NCBI RefSeq assembly: GCF_028640845.1
Contig: NC_080539.1
Span: forward strand, 179,689,459-179,753,458
Length of the DNA stretch: 64,000 nucleotides
Direction: 5' to 3'
Source of the DNA: Ahaetulla prasina
Taxonomy: Eukaryota; Chordata; Lepidosauria; Squamata; Colubridae
The notes beneath the pieces were generated by a model that saw nothing but the letters and a program-made list of their open reading frames with translations, had not been told where the DNA came from and made no database searches. Below, piece by piece: positions 48,401-53,647 of the stretch; position 1 is the first letter of the stretch, and every line of letters starts with the position of its first letter. The position numbers and the translations under genes are program-made.

Positions 48401-48554
48401 AGTTGGGGTAAAATCAGGTCAGATACTTAAATATCACCTACTTGTATAAATCTCTGTATGCTATTCCTTCTAGATTCCCATTCAAGGAGGAGCACCTCTG
48501 GGAAGCAATACAGATTATGAAGAGGATCCCAGCAAACTCACTGTAGAAGCATAG
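15553..48554 (+). CDS. RHAG: Rh-associated glycoprotein (ammonia channel), 10 coding exons
   Basis: Exons: 15553-15679, 26122-26305, 27974-28124, 37645-37792, 39053-39219, 41879-42016, 42840-42958, 44699-44772, 46458-46531 and 48474-48554 (or the duplicate at 50482-50562). All introns are GT-AG, the phases agree, and the sum is 420 residues plus stop. RHAG forms trimers in the red-cell membrane and conducts ammonia/ammonium; in mammals it also carries the Rh proteins to the surface. Family marks include '[20 protein letters not shown]', '[16 protein letters not shown]', '[20 protein letters not shown]', '[13 protein letters not shown]' and '[16 protein letters not shown]'. The twin pore histidines are His165 and His324, ten below the human positions I recall (175 and 334). 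That offset fits a first extracellular loop about ten residues shorter. RHBG and RHCG are less likely, since the residues around '[16 protein letters not shown]' and '[18 protein letters not shown]' follow RHAG. There is no frameshift or stop, so it looks functional. Confidence 0.95.
16329..16434. mobile_element. Palindromic hAT-type foldback element, 106 bp
   Basis: The two arms are near-perfect complements over the whole length, from CAGAGGTCTTCAAACTTGGC to its mirror ending GAAGACCTCTG, meeting at CCCAGAATTCTGGG. The flanks ATGTATGC (16321-16328) and ACGTATGC (16435-16442) form a 7/8 target duplication. It has no coding capacity. Confidence 0.9.
16761..16848. mobile_element. Small hAT element, 88 bp, perfect 8-bp TSD
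   Basis: Termini CAGAAGTGGGTTCT and AGCAACCCACCACTG, with a perfect duplication GTTGTCCT on both sides (16753-16760 and 16849-16856). Inside is 'CTACTGGTTCGCAAGGGGAG'. Related in its termini to the 174-bp elements at 51568 and 54374. Confidence 0.88.
17325..17545 (-). repeat. Sauria-type tRNA SINE
   Basis: In antisense: 'TGCCTGGACAAATCTCTGAG', 'TTTGCTATTCCCTTTTCCTT', then 'CACTCAGCTGGC', matching the SINE body seen in sense at 2059 and 38868. Confidence 0.65.
17961..18084. mobile_element. hAT-type foldback element, 124 bp
   Basis: Termini CAGGGGTCTCCAACCTTGGC and the complement ending GGTTGGAGACCCCTG. Target duplication GCCTAAAC / GTCTAAAC (7/8). Same family as 16329 but with the centre no longer a perfect palindrome. 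Confidence 0.9.
19470..21480 (+). mobile_element. Old L2-like LINE body, heavily decayed
   Basis: Around 19505-19640 a frame reads '[20 protein letters not shown]' then '[13 protein letters not shown]', resembling the 'LGDFN' endonuclease block of L2/CR1 elements. The rest is too mutated to align by eye. It is split by an L1 tail at 20399-21169. The call is tentative. Confidence 0.4.
20399..21169 (+). mobile_element. L1 3' UTR copy with 14-bp target duplication
   Basis: A purine-rich 3' UTR (20845-21045 is almost pure A/G) ends in 'AAATAAAAATTATTTATAAA' and an A-run. The flanks repeat AAGAAGCTATTGTT exactly (20385-20398 and 21170-21183). A polyA tail plus a TSD of this length indicates L1-type retrotransposition. 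Confidence 0.8.
21486..22075 (-). mobile_element. CR1-group LINE family B fragment with (TTTA)n tail
   Basis: In antisense it carries the family B C-terminus and 3' UTR ('TTTTGTCACAACAGCATATA' at 21548, 'CTGTTACTGAAGTCATATTT'). The (TTTA)n at 21491-21545 is its expanded 3' tail. Frames are broken. Confidence 0.75.
22180..22420 (+). repeat. L2-like LINE trace
   Basis: 'GAGTTGCATTGGTTGCTGAT' and 'AAAGCCCTATGTGGTTCAAG' correspond to the 'LHWLL' and 'KPYVVQGL' region of L2-type RT C-termini. Frames are broken. Confidence 0.45.
22685..23271 (-). mobile_element. CR1-group LINE family B fragment
   Basis: The minus-strand frame 22766-23140 reads '[20 protein letters not shown]', '[20 protein letters not shown]' and '[14 protein letters not shown]'. 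It extends 5' to 'GTAGTGTGGTGTTTTTGTTG'. A 3' tail is present at 22685. Confidence 0.8.
24296..24478. repeat. Compound microsatellite (CTTC)n-(CTTT)n-(CCCT)n
   Basis: A pure pyrimidine tract on the + strand with three successive phases: CTTC from about 24326, CTTT from about 24384 and CCCT from about 24438. The frames through it on both strands (poly Ser/Phe/Leu/Pro or Lys/Arg/Glu/Gly) are artefacts. Confidence 0.95.
24482..25962 (+). mobile_element. L1-clade LINE, 3' portion of ORF2 and 3' UTR
   Basis: The product in broken frames gives '[20 protein letters not shown]', 'GLPA', '[19 protein letters not shown]' and '[20 protein letters not shown]', then '[20 protein letters not shown]'. All of these have counterparts in the longer L1 at 58983. 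It ends at (AAAT)n near 25962. Stops and frameshifts show it is dead. Confidence 0.85.
26122..26305 (+). CDS. RHAG: RHAG exon 2
   Basis: 184 bp, the same size I infer for the mammalian exon. Encodes '[20 protein letters not shown]', '[20 protein letters not shown]' and '[10 protein letters not shown]': helices 2 and 3 and the second extracellular loop. That loop contains N99-N-T, a possible N-glycosylation site. It enters in phase 1 and leaves in phase 2. Confidence 0.97.
26540..26768 (-). repeat. tRNA-derived SINE
   Basis: In antisense it starts with a tRNA-like head (A box near 'GCACAGTAGTTAGAATGCAG', B box near 'GGTTTGATCC'), then 'GACTCAGCCTTCCATCCTTC', and ends 'AGTGCTATTGCTAATACT'. The body matches 7052 and 10475 but the 3' end is different. 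Confidence 0.75.
26984..27342. mobile_element. hAT element, 359 bp
   Basis: Termini CAGGGGTGAAATGCTCC and TTTACATTTCACCACTG. Target duplication AGCAATAG / AGCAAGAG (7/8). The centre holds a large inverted repeat around 'AAAAGCATTTTTTCTTCGGC' and 'GGCCAAAAAATGCTTTT', so the RNA or DNA strand can fold into a long stem. Confidence 0.88.
27974..28124 (+). CDS. RHAG: RHAG exon 3
   Basis: 151 bp. Encodes '[20 protein letters not shown]', '[20 protein letters not shown]' and '[10 protein letters not shown]' (residues 105-154), helices 4 and 5. The donor is GTAGGA; it enters in phase 2 and leaves in phase 0. Confidence 0.97.
28701..28864 (+). mobile_element. Bov-B LINE 3' end
   Basis: 'GGGACGACAGAGAACGAGGT', 'GGCTGGATGGAGTCACTGAA', 'GCATGAGTTTAAATTGACTC' and the tail 'GGGTTGGACATGACTTCGCA' follow the Bov-B 3' region known from ruminants and squamates. 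It is 5'-truncated and only about 160 bases long. Confidence 0.8.
29359..30375 (+). repeat. 503-bp direct tandem duplication containing family B LINE
   Basis: The unit starts 'ATAGGAAAAGTACCAGATCA' at 29359 and again 'ATAGGAAGAGTACCAGATCA' at 29862. Each holds the same flank ('TTCCTTATATAGGAAAACTT') and the same 5'-truncated family B piece ('AACCGCTCCAATCTTGATTG', near 29590 and 30091). Both therefore derive from one insertion that was later duplicated. The copies now differ at many sites, so the event is not recent. Confidence 0.85.
30456..32635 (-). mobile_element. L2-type LINE, longer but frame-broken copy
   Basis: Begins with (TTTA)n and the hairpin at about 30516-30552, then runs antisense through the RT region seen at 12344 and beyond its truncation point ('GCTGGGTCCAAAGAGGGCTT') into the region 5' of the RT core. 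Many single-base deletions split the frame (for example 30744-30986, 30964-31446 and 31658-31921). At 32635 it abuts a family B LINE. Confidence 0.85.
32636..34265 (-). mobile_element. CR1-group LINE family B with RT core
   Basis: The longest family B copy. Antisense frames give '[20 protein letters not shown]', '[20 protein letters not shown]', '[15 protein letters not shown]' (via a frame change), '[20 protein letters not shown]' and the catalytic '[14 protein letters not shown]'. The frame is broken at about 33745 and 33315, so no full RT is made. The 5' end falls inside the linker before the RT. Confidence 0.85.
34744..35501. mobile_element. hAT element, 758 bp, GC-rich
   Basis: The left terminus CAGTGATGGCTAACCTTTTT is mirrored by a right end 'ATGCCACAGGTTCACCAC'. 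Target duplication CACTAGAA / TACTAGAA (7/8). The interior repeats modules such as 'AAGTTGGCAAATGGGC', twice in sense, with partial inverted copies. Frames of up to 213 codons arise from the high GC content and are not genes. Confidence 0.85.
35810..36135 (-). repeat. Sauria-type SINE split by a CR1 3' end
   Basis: Antisense SINE from 'TTGGAGATTGCTTGGACAAA' to 'AATGACAGGCCCAAGT', resuming at 'CACCCAGCTAACTTTGTGCA' (36066). Between them, about 35942-36064, lie (AAT)n/(AAC)n and a CR1 3' end in antisense ('GAGTTGGAAGGGACCTTGGA'). Confidence 0.7.
36190..37150 (+). mobile_element. CR1 LINE, C-terminal and 3' part, split by a small DNA transposon
   Basis: Sense CR1: 'AATGGAATTCAATGGTGAGA', 'AACTAAGGAGAAATTTCCTG', 'GGAGGTTTTTAAGAAGAGAT', ending 'TCCCTTCCAACTCTGTTATT'. 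Stops are present. It is interrupted at 36687-36820. Confidence 0.8.
36687..36820. mobile_element. Mariner-like small DNA transposon with TA target
   Basis: Left end CTGTGTTTTCCCGAAAATAA and right end 'TTATTTTGGGAGAAACAGGG' are inverted repeats, flanked by TA on each side (36685-36686 and 36821-36822). It is 134 bp with no coding capacity. The superfamily is inferred from the TA duplication and the termini. Confidence 0.8.
37645..37792 (+). CDS. RHAG: RHAG exon 4
   Basis: 148 bp, residues 155-204. Contains '[20 protein letters not shown]' with His165, the first pore histidine, and '[13 protein letters not shown]'. The acceptor is TTTTGCAG, the donor GTGAGT, and it leaves in phase 1. Confidence 0.98.
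38409..38849 (+). mobile_element. Non-autonomous DNA transposon, 441 bp
   Basis: Left end CAGGTAGTCCTCAGGTTATG and right end 'CATAAATCAAGGACTATCTG' are inverted repeats. The interior alternates 'TTAACAACCACATC' and 'TTAACAACTGCAGC' motifs. The target duplication is not clear (a degenerate TA at best), so the superfamily is open. Confidence 0.75.
38868..39040 (+). repeat. Sauria-type SINE abutting RHAG exon 5 acceptor
   Basis: tRNA-like head 'GTGTAGTGGATAAGGACCAG', body 'CTCAGCCCTAAGAAGCAGGT', tail 'CCAGGAATCAAGACTGAC'. The tail ends about 12 bases before the 3' splice site, so the SINE supplies the sequence where the branch point should be. Confidence 0.8.
39053..39219 (+). CDS. RHAG: RHAG exon 5
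   Basis: 167 bp, residues 204-259. '[20 protein letters not shown]', '[20 protein letters not shown]' and 'EHRGKLDM'. The acceptor is TTTCTTTTTCAG, the donor GTAAGC, and it leaves in phase 0. Confidence 0.98.
39220..41878 (+). other. RHAG: RHAG intron 5
   Basis: 2.66 kb, largely unique. At about 41104-41165 a SINE-like fragment reads 'GATTGATTCTATACCATCAA' and 'GATTCTTAGTGACCATACAG'. Nothing else recognised; the frames near 40574-40862 are not supported. Confidence 0.85.
41879..42016 (+). CDS. RHAG: RHAG exon 6
   Basis: 138 bp, residues 260-305. '[20 protein letters not shown]', '[20 protein letters not shown]' and 'GYKYLS'. This is the strongly conserved half of the Amt/Rh fold. Acceptor CTCCTGCAG, donor GTGAGT, phase 0 to 0. 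Confidence 0.98.
42017..42839 (+). other. RHAG: RHAG intron 6
   Basis: No repeat recognised with confidence. 'GAATTCCGGGAGTTGTAATC' at about 42117 resembles half of a foldback element like 16329. Confidence 0.8.
42840..42958 (+). CDS. RHAG: RHAG exon 7
   Basis: 119 bp, from residue 306. '[20 protein letters not shown]' includes His324, the second pore histidine, followed by '[19 protein letters not shown]'. Acceptor TTCTTCTAG, donor GTAAGT, leaves in phase 2. Confidence 0.98.
43291..44010. mobile_element. hAT-type foldback element split by Snake1-like CR1
   Basis: Left arm 'CAGTGTTGCCCAAATTTAGC' ends at 'AACTTTAAG' (43321). The right part resumes at 'TTGACTTCAACTCCCAGAAT' (43917) and ends near 'AAAGTTGCTAAAGTTGGGAA'. 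Joined in order it has the layout of 17961-18084. Confidence 0.75.
43321..43918 (-). mobile_element. Snake1-like CR1 LINE with (AATAG)n tail and RT C-terminus
   Basis: In antisense, the 113-codon frame 43603-43944 gives '[20 protein letters not shown]', '[20 protein letters not shown]', '[20 protein letters not shown]' and '[20 protein letters not shown]'. That is the C-terminus of a non-LTR reverse transcriptase. The 3' UTR runs to the (AATAG)n tail at 43322-43350. This copy links the AATAG-tailed fragments in the window to a LINE. Confidence 0.85.
44108..44330 (-). mobile_element. Snake1-like CR1 LINE tail
   Basis: (AATAG)n of about 12 units (44114-44172), then 'TTATTGGCCAAGTGTGATTG' and the rest of the 3' UTR to 'CATAAGGATTGCC'. 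Confidence 0.88.
44699..44772 (+). CDS. RHAG: RHAG exon 8
   Basis: 74 bp. Completes '[20 protein letters not shown]' and 'MVGGAFT'. Acceptor CTTTACAG, donor GTCAGT, enters in phase 2 and leaves in phase 1. Confidence 0.96.
44904..46251. mobile_element. hAT element containing nested LINE insertions
   Basis: Left terminus CAGTGGTGGGATTCAGCCAG and right end 'TTTGAACCCCAACACTG'. Target duplication GAACTGTT / GAACAATT (6/8). Internal inverted modules 'TATCAAAGTGGATCCTGGGC' and 'GCCCAGGATCCACTTTGATA' lie at 44970 and 45108. A Snake1-like CR1 (about 45417-45861) is joined to a CR1 3' end (about 45868-46065) inside it. Confidence 0.8.
45417..46075. mobile_element. Nested LINE pieces: Snake1-like (-) fused to CR1 3' end (+)
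   Basis: 45417-45861 is antisense Snake1-like CR1 with a short (AATAG)n. At about 45862 it changes abruptly to sense CR1 'CTTGACAGTTAGAACAATCA', ending 'CCCTTCCAACTCTGTTATTA'. The CR1 part carries a local 20-bp-scale duplication 'GGCAGGGGATTGGACTAGA' (46000-46040). Confidence 0.8.
46458..46531 (+). CDS. RHAG: RHAG exon 9
   Basis: 74 bp. '[20 protein letters not shown]' then 'SVYWE', the last transmembrane helix and the conserved NCYDDSVYW end. Acceptor GATACAG, donor GTAGGG, leaves in phase 0. Confidence 0.97.
46532..48473 (+). other. RHAG: RHAG intron 9 (to the first terminal exon)
   Basis: From 46681 on it belongs to the 2.0-kb tandem duplication. Holds a family B LINE tail in antisense (about 47330-47500), pyrimidine-rich stretches and a G-run block (48354-48377). 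If the second terminal exon is used instead, this intron is 3.95 kb. Confidence 0.85.
48474..48554 (+). CDS. RHAG: RHAG terminal coding exon, first copy
   Basis: Encodes '[20 protein letters not shown]' and 'KLTVEA' then TAG, the cytoplasmic C-terminal tail. The acceptor is CTATTCCTTCTAG. The tail is acidic and longer than the short human end I recall. As the first terminal exon met after exon 9 it is probably the one used. Confidence 0.88.
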   Translation: MPIQGGAPLGSNTDYEEDPSKLTVEA

Positions 48555-48660
48555 AAAGAATTATATAGGTGCATTTTTTCCCATATGAAGTTTTCAATGT
48601 CTGATAAAATATCCATCACATATGTTATTTTTTCTTTCTATTTTTATTATGTTGCTGAAA

Positions 48661-48666
48661 AATAAA
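48661..48666 (+). terminator. RHAG: RHAG polyadenylation signal, first copy
   Basis: AATAAA 107 bp after the stop, followed by a T-rich stretch that runs into the second duplicate. The same hexamer is kept in copy 2 at 50669. Confidence 0.65.
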
Positions 48667-49376
48667 GCCAGAAAATAGCCTTTTATGGACTTTTGCTGAA
48701 TCCAGAATTGGAAAGATGAAGAGTTGCTTATATTAGGATCAACTATATAGTTCTCTTCTTTTCACAGCTTTGCTAAGGTTATTCTGGGCTGAAAACAATG
48801 TGATGAGCCAATTTTTAAAAATGTTTTTACTGTCATATCATGTTCATCCAGGTTTCAACAGCACAGATGTAGTACTATAGATCTTCTTTAATCAATTTTC
48901 TTTCTCCCTCTCTCTTTTTCTCTCTCTTCTAGTATATGTTTCCCCTCAATTTCAGAGTCCTCTTATTATTTTCCGTACCATTCTGTCCCATTGTGCATTT
49001 CATGGTTGTTCCAACTGTTTCTCTCTCCCTTCCATTGTCTTATTATTCTGTTTTATTTCAGAAACCCATTTCTTAATATATTTTTTTTCCATTTCTCACA
49101 CTATATTTCAAAGCATGCATATCATCTTATTTACATACACACACAGACCTGAATAAATGAACACACTGGCTTCCCTACAGCTGCAAACTACATTTTTACA
49201 TTTCAAATGTATCATGAAGGGGTGGCGGTGGGTGTTAAATGTTTCTTCTCTGTATACCAAGTGCCATGTCAGGTCCTGTTTTCCTCCTACTGCTACTAGT
49301 ACTACTTTTCTTCCTCCTTCTCCTCAACTACAGAAACATTTATTTATTTATTTATTTTGTCACACAGTATATATAA

Positions 49377-49411
<35 letters not shown>

Positions 49412-50481
49412 CATATATATATAAGTATGAGTATGTAATAACTATATTAACTGGATATAACGAAAGGAAAGAATAGGACAGGAACGGTAGGCACGCTTGT
49501 GTTCTTCCTCACATCACATAAATGATGTGAGGAACAGGATATGGAGTTTGTTGTCTTTCAGTATTCTTGCTCTCCTTTTTTTCTGTACTTCCTCATTCCT
49601 GATCTTGCTGAATTCATCAACAATGGCACATGTGGCTTGATGCCATCTATCATCAAGTAATCTATATGATTTTGCAGCATAAAACTCTGCTCTAGATGAT
49701 GATCAGCTGTTTCTCTCTGGATAAAACAGACTTATGTCACCAGTAGTATGATACTATCAGGTTTTGGGATGAGGTAAAATTTTGGCCTAGTTTTTTAATA
49801 AATATTTTAGAAATTGGGCTGTACTTTTACCAGTACAGAGAAAATAGCTTAATTACATCTTCTGGAGGCTTAACATAAGTATTTGCTGTTTAAATTGGTA
49901 TATGTATTTTTTAAAACACAACTTTCCAACAATGTGGTTTTGGGAAACCAAGGGACATATAAACATGCAAAGAGGATCAGGGTTGCATAGTGCAATGGTT
50001 GTCTATCTCATTCTTGAGATGTTTCCAAAACTTGTTTAAGTTAATGCTTATTTCTAATGACAACCATGTTCCTACAGATGGATACAAAAGGGAGCAAAGG
50101 ATGGGAAAGCATTTATTTAATCAATTTGACAAATGATCAGACTATATAGACCAGAAACATGAGAGGCAATTCTTCATCTGTATCATGAGTAATGATACAA
50201 CTATGGCTACTTTGATATTTTAAATCAACAACCTGGTATAAAAGAGATACAGTCCTACTGGGACATTTCCTCAGCAAATTCACATTTGATTAATTTGGAT
50301 TTATAAGGTAGAGCAATGCAAGTTCCCAATGGATTATGTCTAGAGATTTAGTAATGCAGAGGGGGTGGGGGAGGGAGGGAGAGAGACTCAAAAGCCTCAG
50401 TTAAATTCAGTTGGGGTAAAATCAGGTCAGATACTTAAATATCACCTACTTGTATAAATCTCTGTATGCTATTCCTTCTAG

Positions 50482-50562
50482 ATTCCCATTCAAGGAGGAG
50501 CACCTCTGGGAAGCAATACAGATTATGAAGAGGATCCCAGCAAACTCACTGTAGAAGCATAG
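50482..50562 (+). CDS. RHAG: RHAG terminal coding exon, second copy
   Basis: Identical base for base to 48474-48554, with the same acceptor CTATTCCTTCTAG and its own AATAAA at 50669-50674. Spliced from exon 9 it would give the same protein with a different downstream context. It is either a spare exon or an assembly duplicate. Confidence 0.8.
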   Translation: MPIQGGAPLGSNTDYEEDPSKLTVEA

Positions 50563-50668
50563 AAAGAATTATATAGGTGCATTTTTTCCCATATGAAGTT
50601 TTCAATGTCTGATAAAATATCCATCACATATGTTATTTTTTCTTTCTATTTTTATTATGTTGCTGAAA

Positions 50669-50674
50669 AATAAA
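50669..50674 (+). terminator. RHAG: RHAG polyadenylation signal, second copy
   Basis: AATAAA in the second duplicate, 106 bp after the second stop. Confidence 0.55.
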
Positions 50675-50710
50675 GCCAGAAAATAGCCTTTTATGGACTT
50701 TTTGCTGAAT

Positions 50711-51159
50711 ATGGAAAATATGCTTGTAACCTTAGAGACACAGGATAAAGTCCAAATGCATCTATAACTGCTGTAAAGAAGATTAGAACTTATTTTTTAA
50801 TATCTTGTCTTTTTCTCTTCTGTTTCTTTCCTTTCTCTTATTTTGTTTTCTTTATTCTTCAAATGTTGTTATTTTGTAAAAAAAAAACAAATTTCAATAA
50901 AAATTATTTTAAAATAAGAAAAGAGAAAAAAAGACAGAACAAACCAAAATCCTATATTTTTTCAGGCAAAATAATTCTGAGAATTATTTTGCAGCTCACA
51001 CTGCATAACTTACTTTATGTATATTGCACTAAAATATTCATAGCTGGAGTGCAAAGTCCAGTGTTATTGCTAGAAAACTTTCTGCATCAACAGTCATTTC
51101 AAAACATGACCTTTAATCCATAAAAGTTTTCAGAGTTGCAACAGCACTGAATAACATGT
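50711..51159. other. Intergenic stretch, nothing recognised
   Basis: AT-rich single-copy sequence after the duplication. No repeat or exon recognised. Confidence 0.5.
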
Positions 51160-51320
51160 GGTGGTGTAGCGGATTTTGCAGTATTTTGCAGATTAATTCT
51201 GCTGACTGCCAACTGCCAGCATTGTGGCAGTTTGAATCTCACTTAGCTCAAGGTTGACTCAGCCTTCCATCCTTCTGAGGTTGGTAAAATGAGGAGCCAG
51301 ATTGTTGGGGGCAACATACA
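51160..51320 (+). repeat. tRNA-headed SINE, partial
   Basis: 'TTGACTCAGCCTTCCATCCT' and 'GTAAAATGAGGAGCCAGATT' correspond in sense to the SINE bodies at 7052, 10475 and 26540. The 3' part is missing. Confidence 0.65.
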
Positions 51321-51329
51321 AATAGTTAT

Positions 51330-52370
51330 AACTAAAAGCCAACATGGGCCAGAAGACAAGCTCAGGATTCAAAAAGAATCTTGATAGACTTGAACAATGG
51401 GTCCTATCCAACAAAATGAAATGTAATGTGGAGAGAAGCAAAGTTTTACACATAGGCAGGAAAAATCAAAGGTATGAGTACAGACTGGGCAAAGCCTGAC
51501 TCAAAAACAGTAACTATAAGAGAGGCCTTGGATGCCTAGTGGACAATCACTTAAATATGAGCCAGCACAGTGGTGGGTTGCCCCCGATTCGGACCAGTTC
51601 TATAGAACCGGTAGTAAAACTGCCAGGAGGCTCTGCCCACCGACCCGGATGTCATTATAGGTGATCTGCACAGGCGCAGAAGCTCGGTGTGCATGCGATC
51701 CCATTGCAAATTGTAGTCAAAGTAAGTAGAACCCACCCCTGAGCCAGCAGTGTGGAGCAGCAGCTCAAAAAAGCTAATACAATCCTTGGTTTATAAACAG
51801 AAACATAGAATCAAAATCACATGAAGTATTAGTACTGCCTTATAAAGCTTTAGTAAGGCCACACCTGGAATACTGTATCTAGTTTTGCTTACCACATTAC
51901 AAAAAGTTTTTGAGACTTTGGAGAAAGTGCAAAGAAGAGCAAATAAGATTATTAAAGGCCTGGAGACAAAAACATATGAAGAACAGTTGCAAGATTTGGG
52001 TTTGGCTAATCTAGAGAAAAGAAGGACTGGGGGGACATGATAGCAGTCTTCCAATTTTGAGGGGCTGCCACAAAGAAGAGGTGGTTATCTTATTTTCCAA
52101 AGCACCAGAAGGAAAGACAAGAAACAACGGATGGAAACTAATCAAGGAGAGAAGCAATCTGGAATTAAGGAGAAACTTCCTAATTGTGAGAATAATTAAC
52201 CAGGGGAACTCCTTGGTGTCAGAAGTTGTGTGTGCTTTATCACTGGAGGTTTTTAAGAAGAGACTGGGCAGTCACTTGTCTGAAATGATATAGGGTCTCC
52301 TGCTTGAGTAGGGGGTTGTATTAAAAGACTTTGAAGGTCCCTTCTACCTCTATTCTGATTGTTTGATTGA
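51330..52370 (+). mobile_element. CR1 LINE, internally deleted, first of a duplicated pair
   Basis: 'AAAAGCCAACATGGGCCAGA' joins directly to 'AGCTCAGGATTCAAAAAGAA', skipping the RT core. The C-terminus follows, as '[20 protein letters not shown]' and '[16 protein letters not shown]'. The same deletion junction and the same hAT insertion occur at 54133-55165. The frame is dead. Confidence 0.85.
51568..51741. mobile_element. hAT element, 174 bp, perfect 8-bp TSD (copy 1)
   Basis: Termini CAGTGGTGGGTTGCCC and 'AGTAGAACCCACCCCTG'. Perfect duplication AGCCAGCA at 51560-51567 and 51742-51749. Inside is 'TTCTATAGAACCGGTAG'. Inserted in the CR1 copy. Confidence 0.92.
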
Positions 52371-52375
52371 TTGAT

Positions 52376-52862
52376 CCTTTAGACCTTGTTATTTTATTTG
52401 TGATGAGTTTAGTAATATTTTTTCAGCCTGCAAAATAGGGAGGGGTGTGATGAATTGCCCATAGATTTAAATGATGAAAGCAGGATTTTTGCAGAATGAT
52501 AAAACAGTACTACTCTCATCAAAATGAGCAGTAAAAGTAGTATAAATAGTTTATTCTGTTGTTATGGGAGAATAAGTATCCAAAAGTCTCCCAATACCAG
52601 CAAAATTGTATTAATGCCAATTTAAAATATTTATACATTGCCTATGATGTAATGCATCCCAGTTTGATTTTTTTAAAAAAAATATTAAATATGGAATAAA
52701 ATGCAACAAAGTAAAAGTACATAAAATGCAACAATAAATTAATATTAAATGGTCAACTGGAGTTGAGAAAAATTCAAGGGTAGGCACATTTTAAAAGTGT
52801 TTCAGGGAAAGTAAAAAAAAAAGGATAGTGTTCCCCAACATTCAGCATGTTTCTTTATATCA
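52376..52862 (+). repeat. Duplicated P450 5' flank, distal block, copy 1
   Basis: From 'CCTTTTAGACCTTGTTATTT' to 'GTTTCTTTATAT'. Repeated at 55182-55662 with few differences. Single-copy looking, with no element recognised. Confidence 0.85.
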
Positions 52863-53232
52863 AATTATCTTGATCATCTTTTTGGCAAGTAGATGTATTT
52901 CCAAAAAAGCAAAGATATGCAGTCATCCACTATTTTTATGTTAAGGAATATTTATGGAGTTCATGCATGGCCCAGAGGCCATTACATAGATATCTGTAAC
53001 TGGACAATTTCCTCTACTATCCCACCTCTAATAATACTGTGGTAAATTGAAGTCTAAATCTATGGAGAGCAATTAAGTTGGACCACCAATGAGTTCCACA
53101 TATATCTTCTTCTCAGCAGATACACAATCTGCAATCTCTTGTGTAGGCCAAGGGATCTGTTTTGGATAAACCAAGTAATCTCTAAACATATAAGAAGTAA
53201 AACTGAATTGTTACTAATAACTCAGAAGTTTA
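52863..53232 (+). repeat. Duplicated P450 5' flank, proximal block, copy 1 of 4
   Basis: From 'AATTATCTTGATCATCTTTT' to 'AATAACTCAGAAGTTTA'. The other copies are at 55858-56229, 56698-57069 and 57552-57918. Here it is followed by 'TATGAAAATGTATCGTCACA', not by the P450 promoter. Confidence 0.9.
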
Positions 53233-53264
53233 TATGAAAATGTATCGTCACACATACCATAGAG

Positions 53265-53639
53265 GAGGGATGTCAAATTCAAGGCCTGGGGGCTGGATCC
53301 GGCCTGCTTGGTGCTTAGATCTGGCCTGTGGGGCCTCCCTGGAAACAGTGAAGGACTGGCCTACAGTGCCTCTGCCAGAGAAAATGGAGCTTGGGAAGGC
53401 TGTGTGCGCCCCCACCCCCAAGCTCCATTTCACTGGCAGAGGGTTGCAGGAGGCCGTTGCAGCTGAAAACAGAGGTTGGGACCTTGTTTTCTCTGGCAGA
53501 GCACTTGGGCCGCCACAGGTGTCCCCGATATGAGTGATGCTGAGCTAGCGACACCCACCCTGGCCATGCCTACCCCAGCTCCCCAAGGTCAAACGCAATC
53601 CTGATGTGGCCCTCCATGAAATCGAGTTTGACATCCCTG
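53265..53639. mobile_element. hAT element, 375 bp, copy 1
   Basis: Termini 'GAGGGATGTCAAATTCAAGG' and 'CGAGTTTGACATCCCTG'. Flanks CCATAGAG / TTGTAAAG. It is a near-identical duplicate of 57952-58326, whose flanks preserve the target duplication better. Confidence 0.85.
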
Positions 53640-53647
53640 TTGTAAAG

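Larger units (their letters stand above)
46681..50710 (+). repeat. 2.0-kb direct tandem duplication including RHAG exon 10
   Basis: Copy 1 is 46681-48690 and copy 2 is 48691-50700. Both start 'TTTTGCTGAATCCAGAATTG'. The sequence after copy 2 reads 'TTTTTGCTGAATATGGAAAA', so TTTGCTGAAT is shared at the left edge, the junction and the right edge. The copies differ by scattered substitutions and by an (AT)n expansion in copy 2 (49380-49408). Both contain the splice acceptor, coding exon 10 and AATAAA. Confidence 0.95.
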
